Below, in pieces: positions 6,717-14,572 of a stretch of DNA of 64,000 bases. The translations under genes were made by a program, and so were the position numbers. Below the pieces are notes generated by a model. That model worked only from the letters and a program-made list of their open reading frames with translations, was not told the DNA's origin and did no database searches. Numbering within the stretch: position 1 is the first letter of the stretch; every line of letters starts with the position of its first letter. This DNA comes from PALSA-1353 sp050014015 (lineage in GTDB: Bacteria; Planctomycetota; Phycisphaerae; Tepidisphaerales; Tepidisphaeraceae): positions 149,605 to 213,604 of the forward strand of contig JBEKEC010000007.1 in NCBI GenBank assembly GCA_050014015.1. Direction: 5' to 3'.

Positions 6717-7817
6717 ATGCAAATTGAAATTCGCCTTAAGAAACTGCTCGCGGATCACGGGCTCGATCGCCACGGCATCACTCAGCAAATCGCCGACGAG
6801 ATCAATCTGCATCGCCACACGGTCCGCAAGCTTTATAACAACCGGCATCGCAATCCATCGCTGAACGTGCTCGGCCGGCTTTGTGACTGGCTGATCGAAC
6901 ACGAGGTACCGGCAAAAAATCTGCCCGCAGAACTTTTTGGCGCCGAAGCAAGTGGTTTGTGGCGAGCCGCGGCAGCACCAGGCAGGGTCACGATCTATCT
7001 TGGCGAATATAAGCAAATGCATGCGCTAGCCTATATCCCGTGGATTTCGCGGAGGGATGCCTCGGTTGAAGCCGAAATTGTGCGATGGCTTTCCACGCCT
7101 GGCGTCTGCGGGGATTCCCAGCCAGTTCTTGACACCGCGTATCTGCCTTTCCGCGTCGATGTAAGCGCTGAACGAATCAGGAGAAAGGACCTGGAACAAG
7201 ATCATCTTGCCGCCATCCGCATGTACAGGAAAATGCGAACCGACCTGAACCGCTCCAGCGCGATTCTGATTGGAAGCCAAAGAATAAATCGGCTCGTGGA
7301 GACGTTGGTGGCGGATTTGTTCGGCTGCACGCCGTTCGTGCCTGAGTCGGGAGAAATTCGCGTGCCCTTTTATTTGGCGTACCAAAGTCGGCTACGCCCG
7401 GTGGAGAGCTGTTTCGGTGGGTTGACAAATCCGCCAGGAAAGAAGGGGAAGTTCGTCAAAGGAACGCATTATCTGAACGCTGCCGGGCATTGGGACTGCT
7501 GCCCGTGGATCGATGGGAAACAGGATTCCGGCATCGTCATCACGTCGTATGAACCAGGTACGAAGGAAATGCTGCTGGCGGTCTTTGGACTGTCCGGCCG
7601 GGCCAGCGAAGCTTTAGGCCGCTATCTGACGCGGAATCCATCGCCATTTTGGCCTCCCTATGCGGAGAAACGTGGGCGAAAGATCGGGGTTTACGTTTGT
7701 AAAATCGCATATCCACCCAATGCCTCAGACGAGCCGGGCAAGCCGGATTTCGCGACGCAGGTGGAGATGGCGCCGATCGACGCCGCGATTCTGACGAAAT
7801 ACTTGAAGGCCAGATAG
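6717..7817 (+). CDS. Helix-turn-helix protein with unknown C-terminal region
   Basis: 366 aa; start supported by TAGGAG five bases upstream of ATG. Residues about 1-65 resemble an XRE/Cro-type helix-turn-helix (ITQQIADEINLHRHTVRKLY, then NPSLNVLGRLCDWLIE). The remaining 300 residues are cysteine-poor, globular and unrecognised; they include GSQRINRLVETLVADLFG, close to the 'there is a record of where and with whom' helper domains seen in accessory regulators, but I cannot name a family. It is monocistronic and lies between the tRNA array and the conjugation locus, so it is probably part of the same accessory block. Confidence 0.65.
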   Translation: MQIEIRLKKLLADHGLDRHGITQQIADEINLHRHTVRKLYNNRHRNPSLNVLGRLCDWLIEHEVPAKNLPAELFGAEASGLWRAAAAPGRVTIYLGEYKQMHALAYIPWISRRDASVEAEIVRWLSTPGVCGDSQPVLDTAYLPFRVDVSAERIRRKDLEQDHLAAIRMYRKMRTDLNRSSAILIGSQRINRLVETLVADLFGCTPFVPESGEIRVPFYLAYQSRLRPVESCFGGLTNPPGKKGKFVKGTHYLNAAGHWDCCPWIDGKQDSGIVITSYEPGTKEMLLAVFGLSGRASEALGRYLTRNPSPFWPPYAEKRGRKIGVYVCKIAYPPNASDEPGKPDFATQVEMAPIDAAILTKYLKAR

Positions 7818-7835
7818 CGGCAGAAAACGCTGTTT

Positions 7836-7887
7836 GCGGAGCGGGGCGCATGCCGTCCCCAAATTAACATTTTCCCAGCCACCCCGA
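7836..7887 (+). repeat. Diverged direct repeat, copy 1
   Basis: Starts with GCGGAGCGGGGCGCA and ends with AGCCACCCCGAT; the partner at 8264-8313 begins identically and matches at most later positions. Non-coding; no function assigned. Confidence 0.55.
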
Positions 7888-8263
7888 TAAGGCATCGCTA
7901 GACGCGGTGACGCCAAACATACGCACCCAATTCCGCTCGGCAGCGGAAAATATTTTCAACAAATTGTATCCCGGAGGTGCGCCCAATCATACGGCCGCAG
8001 CCGGTGACACACTGTCGACGAAGCGGCACAGAGCTTGTACGTATGCCGCACCAAGGCGCAGTTGCACAAAATCAACGTCACGTACGTGCAGCGTGCCGCG
8101 TCGATTTTTGTCTTGACAATTCGAGGAGGTGAGGTAGTGATTGGATCGTCCATTGATCTTTTGCAGCGCGGTTGGATCGGAGACGCGAGATGCTGGATGG
8201 AGCACGGGCACGCAAAGGAATGCGAAAACCCATTTCACGGCCGCCTTTGGGCAGCCGGCGTGA

Positions 8264-8313
8264 GCGGAGCGGGGCGCAGACCCCCAATAGCAACCATTTC
8301 CCGAGCCACCCGG
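8264..8313 (+). repeat. Diverged direct repeat, copy 2
   Basis: Shares GCGGAGCGGGGCGCA and the TTTCCC.AGCCACCC.GAT end with the copy at 7836-7887. Confidence 0.55.
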
Positions 8314-8368
8314 ATGATGAAGCCGCGCGAGAAAACGAGCCGGAATCGCTTCAACAAAAGGAGCTGCC

Positions 8369-9403
8369 ATGCTTCCACCCTATCTTCCACCGGAAAAAAG
8401 TGCGGTGACGAACGACGCCGCCGAGCTGCGGAGTTTTCTGGAAAGGGCTTTCGCCGTAAGTTACGTCCGGGCGTCGCTGAGTGAACTGAACCTGCTTCCG
8501 GCAGCGACCATAGACGTTCGTGGGCAAACCTTTCCCTGCACGCAAAAGTTTCTGGAAGACCTCGCGTCGTTCATCAGGATGCCGGCCATCTATGCCTACG
8601 AGATTGAATTCGATTTGTTCCAGCACAATTTTCGAGAGCGAAAGCGGGTAAAGGACCAAGCGGTTCAGGTCTGTGTATTGGACGGGCGGGCCGTGGGACT
8701 TGCGCCGGGCGAATACCGGCCGGCGCGCACGCTCGACGTGCTCGATGCGCTTCCTTCAGTCGAGGAAGGTTTCTGGAAAATCCAGAAAAGTTTGCTTTCT
8801 GATCGAACCGTCGAGATCGATCTGCTGAGCGAAGACGTCGTCGTCGAACCGAGGCCGGGCGACGTAATTCGCGGCGGCATCCGGATTTCCAATTCCGAGA
8901 CCGGCGGCTGCGGCCTGAAGGCGTCCTTGTATACGCATCGTCTGCTCTGCTCCAACGGCGCCGTAATGAGCGACAGCCTTGGAACGGTCCGCTGGAGCTA
9001 CGACAGGCGAGTGACCTACGTTTCAAGCATCGCTAAATTCTCCAATGACCTGGTGAATCTGCGGAACAGGCAGAGCGGGCTCAAGAGCGTTTATTCCAGC
9101 GCCGTTGAGCGCCGCCTCAAGGAAGAAGACGTGACGCGGCTTTGGAGGCGGATTCGCTCCACCGGGAAATTTACGCCCGAGGATACCAACCGGATTCTCG
9201 GAATCACCGACGATGAGCGCCGTCGTCTGGCGTCCGCCGTCGCCGGGCGACAGGCGGCGAACCAACCCGCCGAAGAAAGCGCCTGGGACGTGTTCACGAT
9301 TCACAATCGAATTACCGCCGCCGCCAAATCCTTTCCCTTCGGAACACGTTCGCGCCTGGAACGCATCGGCGGGAATATGCTCAGTTCCTATTCGGCAAAC
9401 TGA
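8369..9403 (+). CDS. DUF932-like protein
   Basis: 344 aa; AAAAGGAG five bases before the ATG supports the start. The central region (SLYTHRLLCSNGAVMSDSLG, residues about 185-205) matches the conserved core of DUF932, a family common on plasmids, phages and integrated elements. Its biochemical role is not established. The presence of this family next to a tRNA array and upstream of the conjugation locus supports a mobile origin for the region. No partner gene is tightly linked downstream. Confidence 0.7.
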   Translation: MLPPYLPPEKSAVTNDAAELRSFLERAFAVSYVRASLSELNLLPAATIDVRGQTFPCTQKFLEDLASFIRMPAIYAYEIEFDLFQHNFRERKRVKDQAVQVCVLDGRAVGLAPGEYRPARTLDVLDALPSVEEGFWKIQKSLLSDRTVEIDLLSEDVVVEPRPGDVIRGGIRISNSETGGCGLKASLYTHRLLCSNGAVMSDSLGTVRWSYDRRVTYVSSIAKFSNDLVNLRNRQSGLKSVYSSAVERRLKEEDVTRLWRRIRSTGKFTPEDTNRILGITDDERRRLASAVAGRQAANQPAEESAWDVFTIHNRITAAAKSFPFGTRSRLERIGGNMLSSYSAN

Positions 9404-9448
9404 GAGACAGATTCAAAACGACGGCGGCATGACGGAAAGAGGCCAGCG

Positions 9449-9610
9449 ATGTCCGCAAAACAAATCCAGGATTTGCCATCCTTGCGGTCATTATCAAGCA
9501 ACGCAGATTCCTCCGCGAGGCAAATTTCCAACGCCGTCGTCCGGAATTTGATTCGCCTCGGCGTCATCGCCACGAAAGACCGGCAAAATCCGCGCCTGCC
9601 CGGCGGCTGA
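9449..9610 (+). CDS. Small protein, possible winged-helix fragment
   Basis: 53 aa; GAGG six bases before ATG. Residues about 22-45 (SARQISNAVVRNLIRLGVIA) read like the recognition helix and following strand of a winged helix, so this could be a small regulator or the end of a decayed one. It ends in PGG, but there is no beta-grasp-like pattern, so I do not call it a ubiquitin-like protein. Confidence 0.35.
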   Translation: MSAKQIQDLPSLRSLSSNADSSARQISNAVVRNLIRLGVIATKDRQNPRLPGG

Positions 9611-9694
9611 TTGGGTGAATGAAATCCCCTTTGGACGTGTCATTCTCGCCACGTGTCATGTGTCTGGTTGTCTCTAAACGAAACGAGGTTCCAA

Positions 9695-10159
9695 ATGAGT
9701 GACGTTGAGAAAACACCGGCTTCACCAACATGGGATTTATATCTATTCAAGAGCGGAAAACGCGCGCGACTTGACTGCCACCTACCGGACGCTCCTCTCG
9801 CCACGGAGTTTTTATACGGACGATGGGCGCGGGTCATTTGCTTGCTTCAGCTCGCCTACGAGCAAGACGAGCACCTTCCCAGCGATCTGAGAGGCTTTCG
9901 GCAGGCCAAGGAACTCGCCGAGGCCTTCGACGAAGATCGCCGGGTCGATCCGATCTTGCCGTCCACGATCACAACCTATTTGTACAAAATGTGCGCACTC
10001 CTCAAGATACCGGCCTGCAACCGGGCGCCATTTCCTCCGCTCATTGATCGCGTCCCAAATAGTGGCGCACGGCTGCTTTACCCGGTGAAAATTCACCTCG
10101 TGGGCGGACCGGCAAAGACCGATCGTGATTTGCACTCGAGCGAGCCCGCAAATGGCTAG
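9695..10159 (+). CDS. Probable winged-helix (OmpR C-terminal-like) protein
   Basis: 154 aa from an ATG with GAGG six bases upstream. The middle and end follow the transcriptional-regulator C-terminal pattern: a helix-rich stretch (RWARVICLLQLAYE), a recognition-helix-like TITTYLYKMCALLKI, then the wing-like FPPLIDRVPNSGARL, comparable to the 'I.TV.G.GYRL' end of OmpR domains. No receiver domain is present. A degenerate relative of the C-terminal part lies at 10661-10800. It may regulate the downstream operon; this is inference from position only. Confidence 0.5.
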   Translation: MSDVEKTPASPTWDLYLFKSGKRARLDCHLPDAPLATEFLYGRWARVICLLQLAYEQDEHLPSDLRGFRQAKELAEAFDEDRRVDPILPSTITTYLYKMCALLKIPACNRAPFPPLIDRVPNSGARLLYPVKIHLVGGPAKTDRDLHSSEPANG

Positions 10160-10437
10160 TGGGCAGTCGCCAATGCGCATTTCGCATTGCGCGACGTGCC
10201 CGCAACGCGCAATGCGTTTCCCGATCGAAAACCGCTTTGCCCATTGCGCCTGTCCGGCGAATCGCGCAGTTTTTGCCCCAATGCGATTTTCGCTTAATTC
10301 CCATAGAGAATTAATTCAACGGTCAAATTTTTTTTTGAAAAAAAGATTGCTTTGCCCGCGCGCGCGGGGTATCTTTGCATCGATGCTCGGACGTTACGAG
10401 CGTCGAAGTTCATTCATCTCTTGTGAGGGCATTATCC
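10160..10437. other. Intergenic region with GCAATGCG-like repeats
   Basis: Contains several variants of CGCAATGCG / CGCATTGCG between 10176 and 10290 and a run of T then A around 10327-10345. I see no gene. It may hold regulatory sites for the genes that follow. Confidence 0.3.
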
Positions 10438-10800
10438 ATGCATACCGAACTCGAAAACAATTTTAGCGATGTCGATGCGGTCAACGTCGCCGTGCGGGGG
10501 CGGTTGGGGCTTTGCGTTTCCTCCGGCCGAATCGTGCCGCACGTGCTGGACCGGACGCCCACGCGGCTTGGGATGGGGGAGGCAGCCTGCAACCTGTTTT
10601 CCCGGCGGATTCTGCGCGTGGGAGAGGTTTTGCCAGTGCTCGCCCGCCGCTGCGGGTAAGTCATTTCCGCCGCTTATTGTACGAATGAGAAACGGCGGCG
10701 CGCGGCTCTTTCGCCCGGCGCCAAGCGATCTCGTGGGTTGCCCGGCAATTGCAGTGATTTGCGCTCAAACGATTCCACGCAACATGGCGAGCCAGCAGTC
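10438..10800 (+). pseudogene. Broken relative of the winged-helix gene
   Basis: A 73-aa frame (ATG at 10438, GAGGG eight bases upstream) stops at 10659. Immediately afterwards, in another frame, FPPLIVRMRNGGARLFRP appears at about 10670-10725, clearly related to FPPLIDRVPNSGARLLYP of the gene at 9695. This suggests a frameshifted paralogue. The region 10800-11047 downstream contains nothing else I can call. Confidence 0.5.
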
Positions 10801-11047
10801 CCCAATTCGCAAGTCGATGCACGGAAGTTCGCCGCAGCGAGGCCGTTGCCGCCTCGGCATAATCGGCGCAGCGATCCGGGGATTGGGCCGATTCGCTTGC
10901 GAGTCTTCCCTCGTATCCACGTATTTGCGCATCAAATCAGCGATGGATTCGTCCGCCTCCGATTTGATACGCTCCGCCCCGGAGCCGAATCATCGCCGCC
11001 GTCGCGTGGCGGTTTTTATTGTTGACTGACGCTGAGAGGAGAATGTC

Positions 11048-11587
11048 ATGCCTCGTCTTTGGGTCTTTTGCGATGCGCAGCAATGGACAGTCGTCCCTCT
11101 GGATCGCGATCCATTTGAATTGACCGCCGACCCATTTGGTGCGGCTGTCCCGGGCACACAGGATGCTCCCGCAGTGCTGGCGCGCAAGGTCAACGACGAC
11201 AAAGACCAATGGGCGCTGATCGTCCGCCCCGGCGAGGAAGAAATTGTCCACGTCAATGGGGACCGCGTGATTTTGGGTATGCGCGCGTTGCGCGATCGCG
11301 ACGCAATCCAGATCGCCGGCGGCGAAAGAATTTATTTTTCCGCGGAATCGGCCCCGGTCATCGTGGCCTATCCCCAAGGAAGGCCCCCGGTCGTTTGCCC
11401 GCGCTGCGCCACCGAAATCAAACCCGGCCACCTCGTGGTCAGATGCGGCAAGTGCCAGACCTATTTCCATCAAGATAAGGAAAAGGAACTCGAATGCTGG
11501 CTGTATTCCGACCGTTGCCGGTGCGATCAGCCCACCGCGCTGAATGACCAGAACTGCTGGCGGCCCGACGAGTATTCAAATGAGTGA
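11048..11587 (+). CDS. FHA-like domain plus prokaryotic RING finger, E3 candidate
   Basis: 179 aa; AGGAG eight bases before ATG. Residues about 1-100 look like a FHA-type beta sandwich (VHVNGDRVILGMRALRDRDAIQIAGG resembles the FHA tail 'VNG..V...L.DGD.I.IG'). Residues 117-159 carry a treble-clef zinc pattern: C117, C120, C133, C136, H141, C150, C157 and C159, with FH and CW spaced as in the prokaryotic RING families described by Aravind's group. In those families the RING acts with linked E1 and E2 genes. Its stop overlaps the E1 start by eight bases. Inference: a substrate-recognising ubiquitin-ligase-like protein. Confidence 0.72.
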   Translation: MPRLWVFCDAQQWTVVPLDRDPFELTADPFGAAVPGTQDAPAVLARKVNDDKDQWALIVRPGEEEIVHVNGDRVILGMRALRDRDAIQIAGGERIYFSAESAPVIVAYPQGRPPVVCPRCATEIKPGHLVVRCGKCQTYFHQDKEKELECWLYSDRCRCDQPTALNDQNCWRPDEYSNE

Positions 11588-12716
11588 AACCGGCGAACAT
11601 CCCGCGGCCCCAAAGAGCGTCGCCGTGATCGGCGTCGGGAACATCGGGTCCCAGCTCGTCACGCATCTGGCGCGCCTCCCGGCAGTTAAGCGCCTCGTGA
11701 TCGTGGATGACGATTCAGTCCGCGCCGAAAATACCTCCCAGGAATATTCGTCCAGGGACATGGACGTCGGCCAAAAGAAGGCGATTGCCTCGGCGCGGCG
11801 AGCGCGGCGGATTCGCCGGCATGACCCTCTGCAAGTCGAGCCAATTGTCGCTCGGGTTGAAAACGTCCCCTGGGGCCGAACTCGGGTCAGCGTATTCATC
11901 GCCTGCGTCGATTCGCTGCTATCGCGCCTTTCCATAAACGAAATCGCATGGCGTTTGGGTACGCCCTGGATTGACACGGGGATTCGGGCCGACGGTTCAC
12001 TCGCTCGCTTGCAAGTCCATGTCCCCGCTATGGATGCGCCATGCATACAATGTAGTTGGGGCGCCATGGACAGGGATTCATTAAGCCGCGCCTATTCCTG
12101 CGACGGCCGCCTTAAGGAGAGCGCGCCAACCGGAGCCTCGTCCGCCCTCGGCGGTCTGGCGGCGTCCCTGGCGGCGATTGAATGCCAAAAGCTCTTCGAC
12201 GGATCCTTCGATCAATCGCTTGCGGGAAGACAGTTGATCGTGGAAGCGCGCTATCACCATTACTACGTCAACACGCTTCGCCGAAATAGCGCCTGTCCGT
12301 TTGATCACCAGGTTTGGTCGATCCAAAAATTGCCCCAAACCGTGCGGACCCTCGGCGATCTGGTTGAGCACGGCCGGAAGCTCTTCCGGGGGGCGGAGCT
12401 TCCAGCCTCGGTCAGTGCGGAGCGCATGTGGGTGACGCGCCTGGTCTGTCCGCTATGCGGGCAGCAGGCGCGCACGCTCCGCCTGCAAGGCAGGATCGGC
12501 GCGAAACTCCGGCTCTGCTCGCAATGTGGCGGCGAAATGCAACCCATGGGGTTCTACCTGCTGCCTCGCCTCGACGTACGTTCCGCCGGCGATCGCCTCC
12601 TCGCCCGCCCGCTGCGGCGCTTCGGTCTTCGCGCCGGCGACGTCCTGACCCTCAACGGTTCACACGAATCCCAACACGTCGAACTCAGCTTGGCAAATGA
12701 GCCAGGAGGGAATTGA
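11580..12716 (+). CDS. ThiF/E1-like Ubl-activating enzyme
   Basis: 378 aa; ATG at 11580 overlaps the upstream stop. The Rossmann ATP-binding motif GVGNIG is at residues 18-23, followed by VIVDDDSV and N/R/K residues of the E1 adenylation site (AENTSQEYSSRDMDVGQKK). A CIQC and a later CPLC/CSQC pair suggest zinc binding; the Cys in AYSCDG is one candidate for the thioester residue. The C-terminal 50 residues (GLRAGDVLTLNGS) could be a ubiquitin-fold-type E2-binding domain. ThiF and MoeB are alternatives by family, but the linked E2, JAMM and Ubl argue for a conjugation E1. Confidence 0.82.
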   Translation: MSETGEHPAAPKSVAVIGVGNIGSQLVTHLARLPAVKRLVIVDDDSVRAENTSQEYSSRDMDVGQKKAIASARRARRIRRHDPLQVEPIVARVENVPWGRTRVSVFIACVDSLLSRLSINEIAWRLGTPWIDTGIRADGSLARLQVHVPAMDAPCIQCSWGAMDRDSLSRAYSCDGRLKESAPTGASSALGGLAASLAAIECQKLFDGSFDQSLAGRQLIVEARYHHYYVNTLRRNSACPFDHQVWSIQKLPQTVRTLGDLVEHGRKLFRGAELPASVSAERMWVTRLVCPLCGQQARTLRLQGRIGAKLRLCSQCGGEMQPMGFYLLPRLDVRSAGDRLLARPLRRFGLRAGDVLTLNGSHESQHVELSLANEPGGN

Positions 12717-12718
12717 AC

Positions 12719-13249
12719 ATGGACAAGATCCTGAACCTATTCCTGAGCACACAGTTCGAAGAAGGCATGGCCCTTGCCGCCGAAAGCGACCTGCTGGAGT
12801 TGCACCCCTGGCTCCGCCCCGACGGTCCGCCGCAAAAATACGTCGCGCGCTTCCGCTGTCATGGGTTCGTGGAGAATCAAGGCCGGATTTGCAAGGCCGA
12901 CCGCTGGGACGTCGGGATATTTTTTCCCGATCACTACCTCCGCGAGGCGAACGCCTTCGAGGTCCTGACCTGGCTGTATCCCGCCAACGTCACACACCCC
13001 AATGTGCGCCCGCCGTTTCTGTGCTGTGGTGAGCATTTCATGCGCCCTGGTACGAAGCTTGTCGAAATCATTTTCCAAATTTTTGCGATCATAACTTACA
13101 ACAAATGGGCGGCGCATTCGCCGTTAAACGAGTCCGCGGCGCAGTGGGCGCGCAACAATCAGCACCTTCTCCCCGCCGACAAAAGGCCCCTGAAAAGGCG
13201 GCCCCTGTCCCTCCAGATCACCCTCAACGCCGAACGGAGGGTGTCGTAA
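12719..13249 (+). CDS. E2-like ubiquitin-conjugating enzyme
   Basis: 176 aa; ATG at 12719 with AGGAGG nine bases upstream. It follows the UBC-fold signature closely: H93-P94-N95 (HPNV), the catalytic region FLCCGEHF with C102/C103, then the helix LVEIIFQIFAIITYNKW and PLNESAAQWARNN, matching the 'PLN..AA......N' end of eukaryotic E2s. Which of the two adjacent cysteines is the active one cannot be told from sequence. The C-terminal 25 residues are basic. It sits directly after the E1 and overlaps the next gene by one base. Confidence 0.82.
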   Translation: MDKILNLFLSTQFEEGMALAAESDLLELHPWLRPDGPPQKYVARFRCHGFVENQGRICKADRWDVGIFFPDHYLREANAFEVLTWLYPANVTHPNVRPPFLCCGEHFMRPGTKLVEIIFQIFAIITYNKWAAHSPLNESAAQWARNNQHLLPADKRPLKRRPLSLQITLNAERRVS

Positions 13250-14184
13250 TGGCTTCGATGCAAGAGCAGTGGCGCGACGCGGTCGCCGCCGCCCTCGGCG
13301 CAATCGCCGCCGAGGTAATCGAAGACCGCTTCGGCTTCTGGCGCGTTCGTTGCGCGGACGGGTTTCAATTGACCGCCATCCTCGACAACGAATGGCTCCA
13401 GCTTCGCGCTCCATTTGCCGAGGACCACATTCACGGCGAGGCTATCCCGCGCGCCGCCTGGGAAGTGTTGTTGCGAAACAGCCTCCTGCCCGGCGCCGCA
13501 AAACTCGTGAAGGCCCCCGATCGCCCGGCCATTTGTGCCACGTTGGAACTGCCCTTGGATCTGGAGGCGACTCCAGCAGCGCCAATTGAAGGCGACGCCT
13601 CGGACAATGCGCTACAAGCACAACTTAGCCTGTCCATCGACGATCTAAGACAGGCGACGCGCCGGCATCCGATTCGCGATCACCGCACCGCGCGTCGCAA
13701 TGGCCTGCCGGAACCTCCGGACCTGCCGGCTCTCTGTACTGCCGCGGGATGGCCATTCAATCGCCGCAATGAAGGTCGCATCACGGTGCAACTGGAGGCG
13801 TCCGACTGTTACGCCCAAGCCATTCTCGCCTGGGACGACGGCCTGCGCGCCACCGTCAGCCTGCACCACGCCGAGCAATCATTTTCCGCATCCGCGCGCC
13901 AGGCCATCGCCCTCATGCTCCTGCAACTTGGCGGAACAATCCGCGCCGTCAGGCCGGCCGTTGATTCAGAGTCCGGTCATGAAATCCCCGTGTTACAGGC
14001 CTACTTGAGCCCTAACCCCTCACCCCGCCAATTGGATCAAATTCTCGGGGCGCTTTCCGTTGCCGTCGGCTTATGCCAACGCGAGGTCGTCTTGCTTTCA
14101 AATGAGCAAATGTCACTCAGCTACTTGTCGAATCGCGGGTGGTCCGCGACTGGCGGTGTGCCGAGTAGTCCAGCGTTTGTTTAA
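13249..14184 (+). CDS. Two-module protein of unknown function in the Ubl operon
   Basis: 311 aa; starts on the last base of the E2 stop, with GGAGG eight bases upstream. Two similar modules are visible: residues about 7-125 (FWRVRCADGFQLTAIL, WEVLLRNSLLPGAAKLV, LELPLDLE) and about 160-300 (ITVQLEASDCYAQAILAWDDGLRATV, then a long helix and AYLSPNPS). The strand-helix order resembles type III secretion chaperone or YbjN-like folds, but this is only a pattern impression. Its place between E2 and Ubl suggests an adaptor or substrate-binding role. Confidence 0.55.
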   Translation: MASMQEQWRDAVAAALGAIAAEVIEDRFGFWRVRCADGFQLTAILDNEWLQLRAPFAEDHIHGEAIPRAAWEVLLRNSLLPGAAKLVKAPDRPAICATLELPLDLEATPAAPIEGDASDNALQAQLSLSIDDLRQATRRHPIRDHRTARRNGLPEPPDLPALCTAAGWPFNRRNEGRITVQLEASDCYAQAILAWDDGLRATVSLHHAEQSFSASARQAIALMLLQLGGTIRAVRPAVDSESGHEIPVLQAYLSPNPSPRQLDQILGALSVAVGLCQREVVLLSNEQMSLSYLSNRGWSATGGVPSSPAFV

Positions 14185-14199
14185 CGAAGGAGAAGCTAT

Positions 14200-14487
14200 A
14201 TGAGTGTCGCCACGAACACATTGAGTTTTGAAGTCCGGGACATTTCCGGCCAGAAATCGGCCACGGTGAACGACTGTCCCGTGGATGCCTCCATAAGTGA
14301 GGTGATTCCGCAGCTTTTGGCGTTGATGTCGCTCCCGATGAATGACTTATCCGGCCCAATCAGCCACGCCCTCCGCCGCGATAGCGACGGCGCCATTCTT
14401 CACGCTGCCGACGTCGTCGGTGACGTTGTGCAACCTGGAGAACGTCTGGTGCTCCAGCCGAGCGTGGAGGCGGGTTGCGGATTTTGA
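14200..14487 (+). CDS. Ubiquitin-like beta-grasp protein (YukD-like)
   Basis: 95 aa; AAGGAG seven bases before ATG. The order strand (LSFEVRD), strand (SATVND), helix (ISEVIPQLLALM), strand, DSDGAIL, then GDVVQPGERLVLQPSVEAG matches a single ubiquitin/YukD-type domain. The protein ends G92-C93-G94-F95. In such operons the JAMM peptidase usually trims residues after a glycine before E1 activation; here removal of F95 would expose G94, or removal of C93-F95 would expose G92. That maturation is inference. It lies upstream of the JAMM gene. Confidence 0.78.
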   Translation: MSVATNTLSFEVRDISGQKSATVNDCPVDASISEVIPQLLALMSLPMNDLSGPISHALRRDSDGAILHAADVVGDVVQPGERLVLQPSVEAGCGF

Positions 14488-14572
14488 CGCCGTGGAATCG
14501 TTTCCCCGGCGGAATCGGCGATTCCGCCGGGGTTTTGACGCATCGCGGCCCCGTTTTGTCAGGAAGTTCTCT

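Larger units (their letters stand above)
7818..8368. other. Intergenic stretch with a diverged direct repeat
   Basis: Several short frames are open here but none has a plausible start and recognisable product. The stretch contains two copies of an approximately 50-bp repeat (7836-7887 and 8264-8313) and TTGACA at 8113-8118, a candidate -35 element for the gene at 8369. Confidence 0.4.

Noticed and set aside
9449..9610. 53-aa protein ending in PGG as a second ubiquitin-like modifier
   Set aside because: No beta-grasp strand pattern is seen; the sequence looks like a winged-helix fragment.
11580..12716. E1-like gene as a ThiF/MoeB cofactor-synthesis enzyme
   Set aside because: The adjoining E2, Ubl, JAMM and RING genes point to conjugation; thiE is far away and no moaD or thiS is near.
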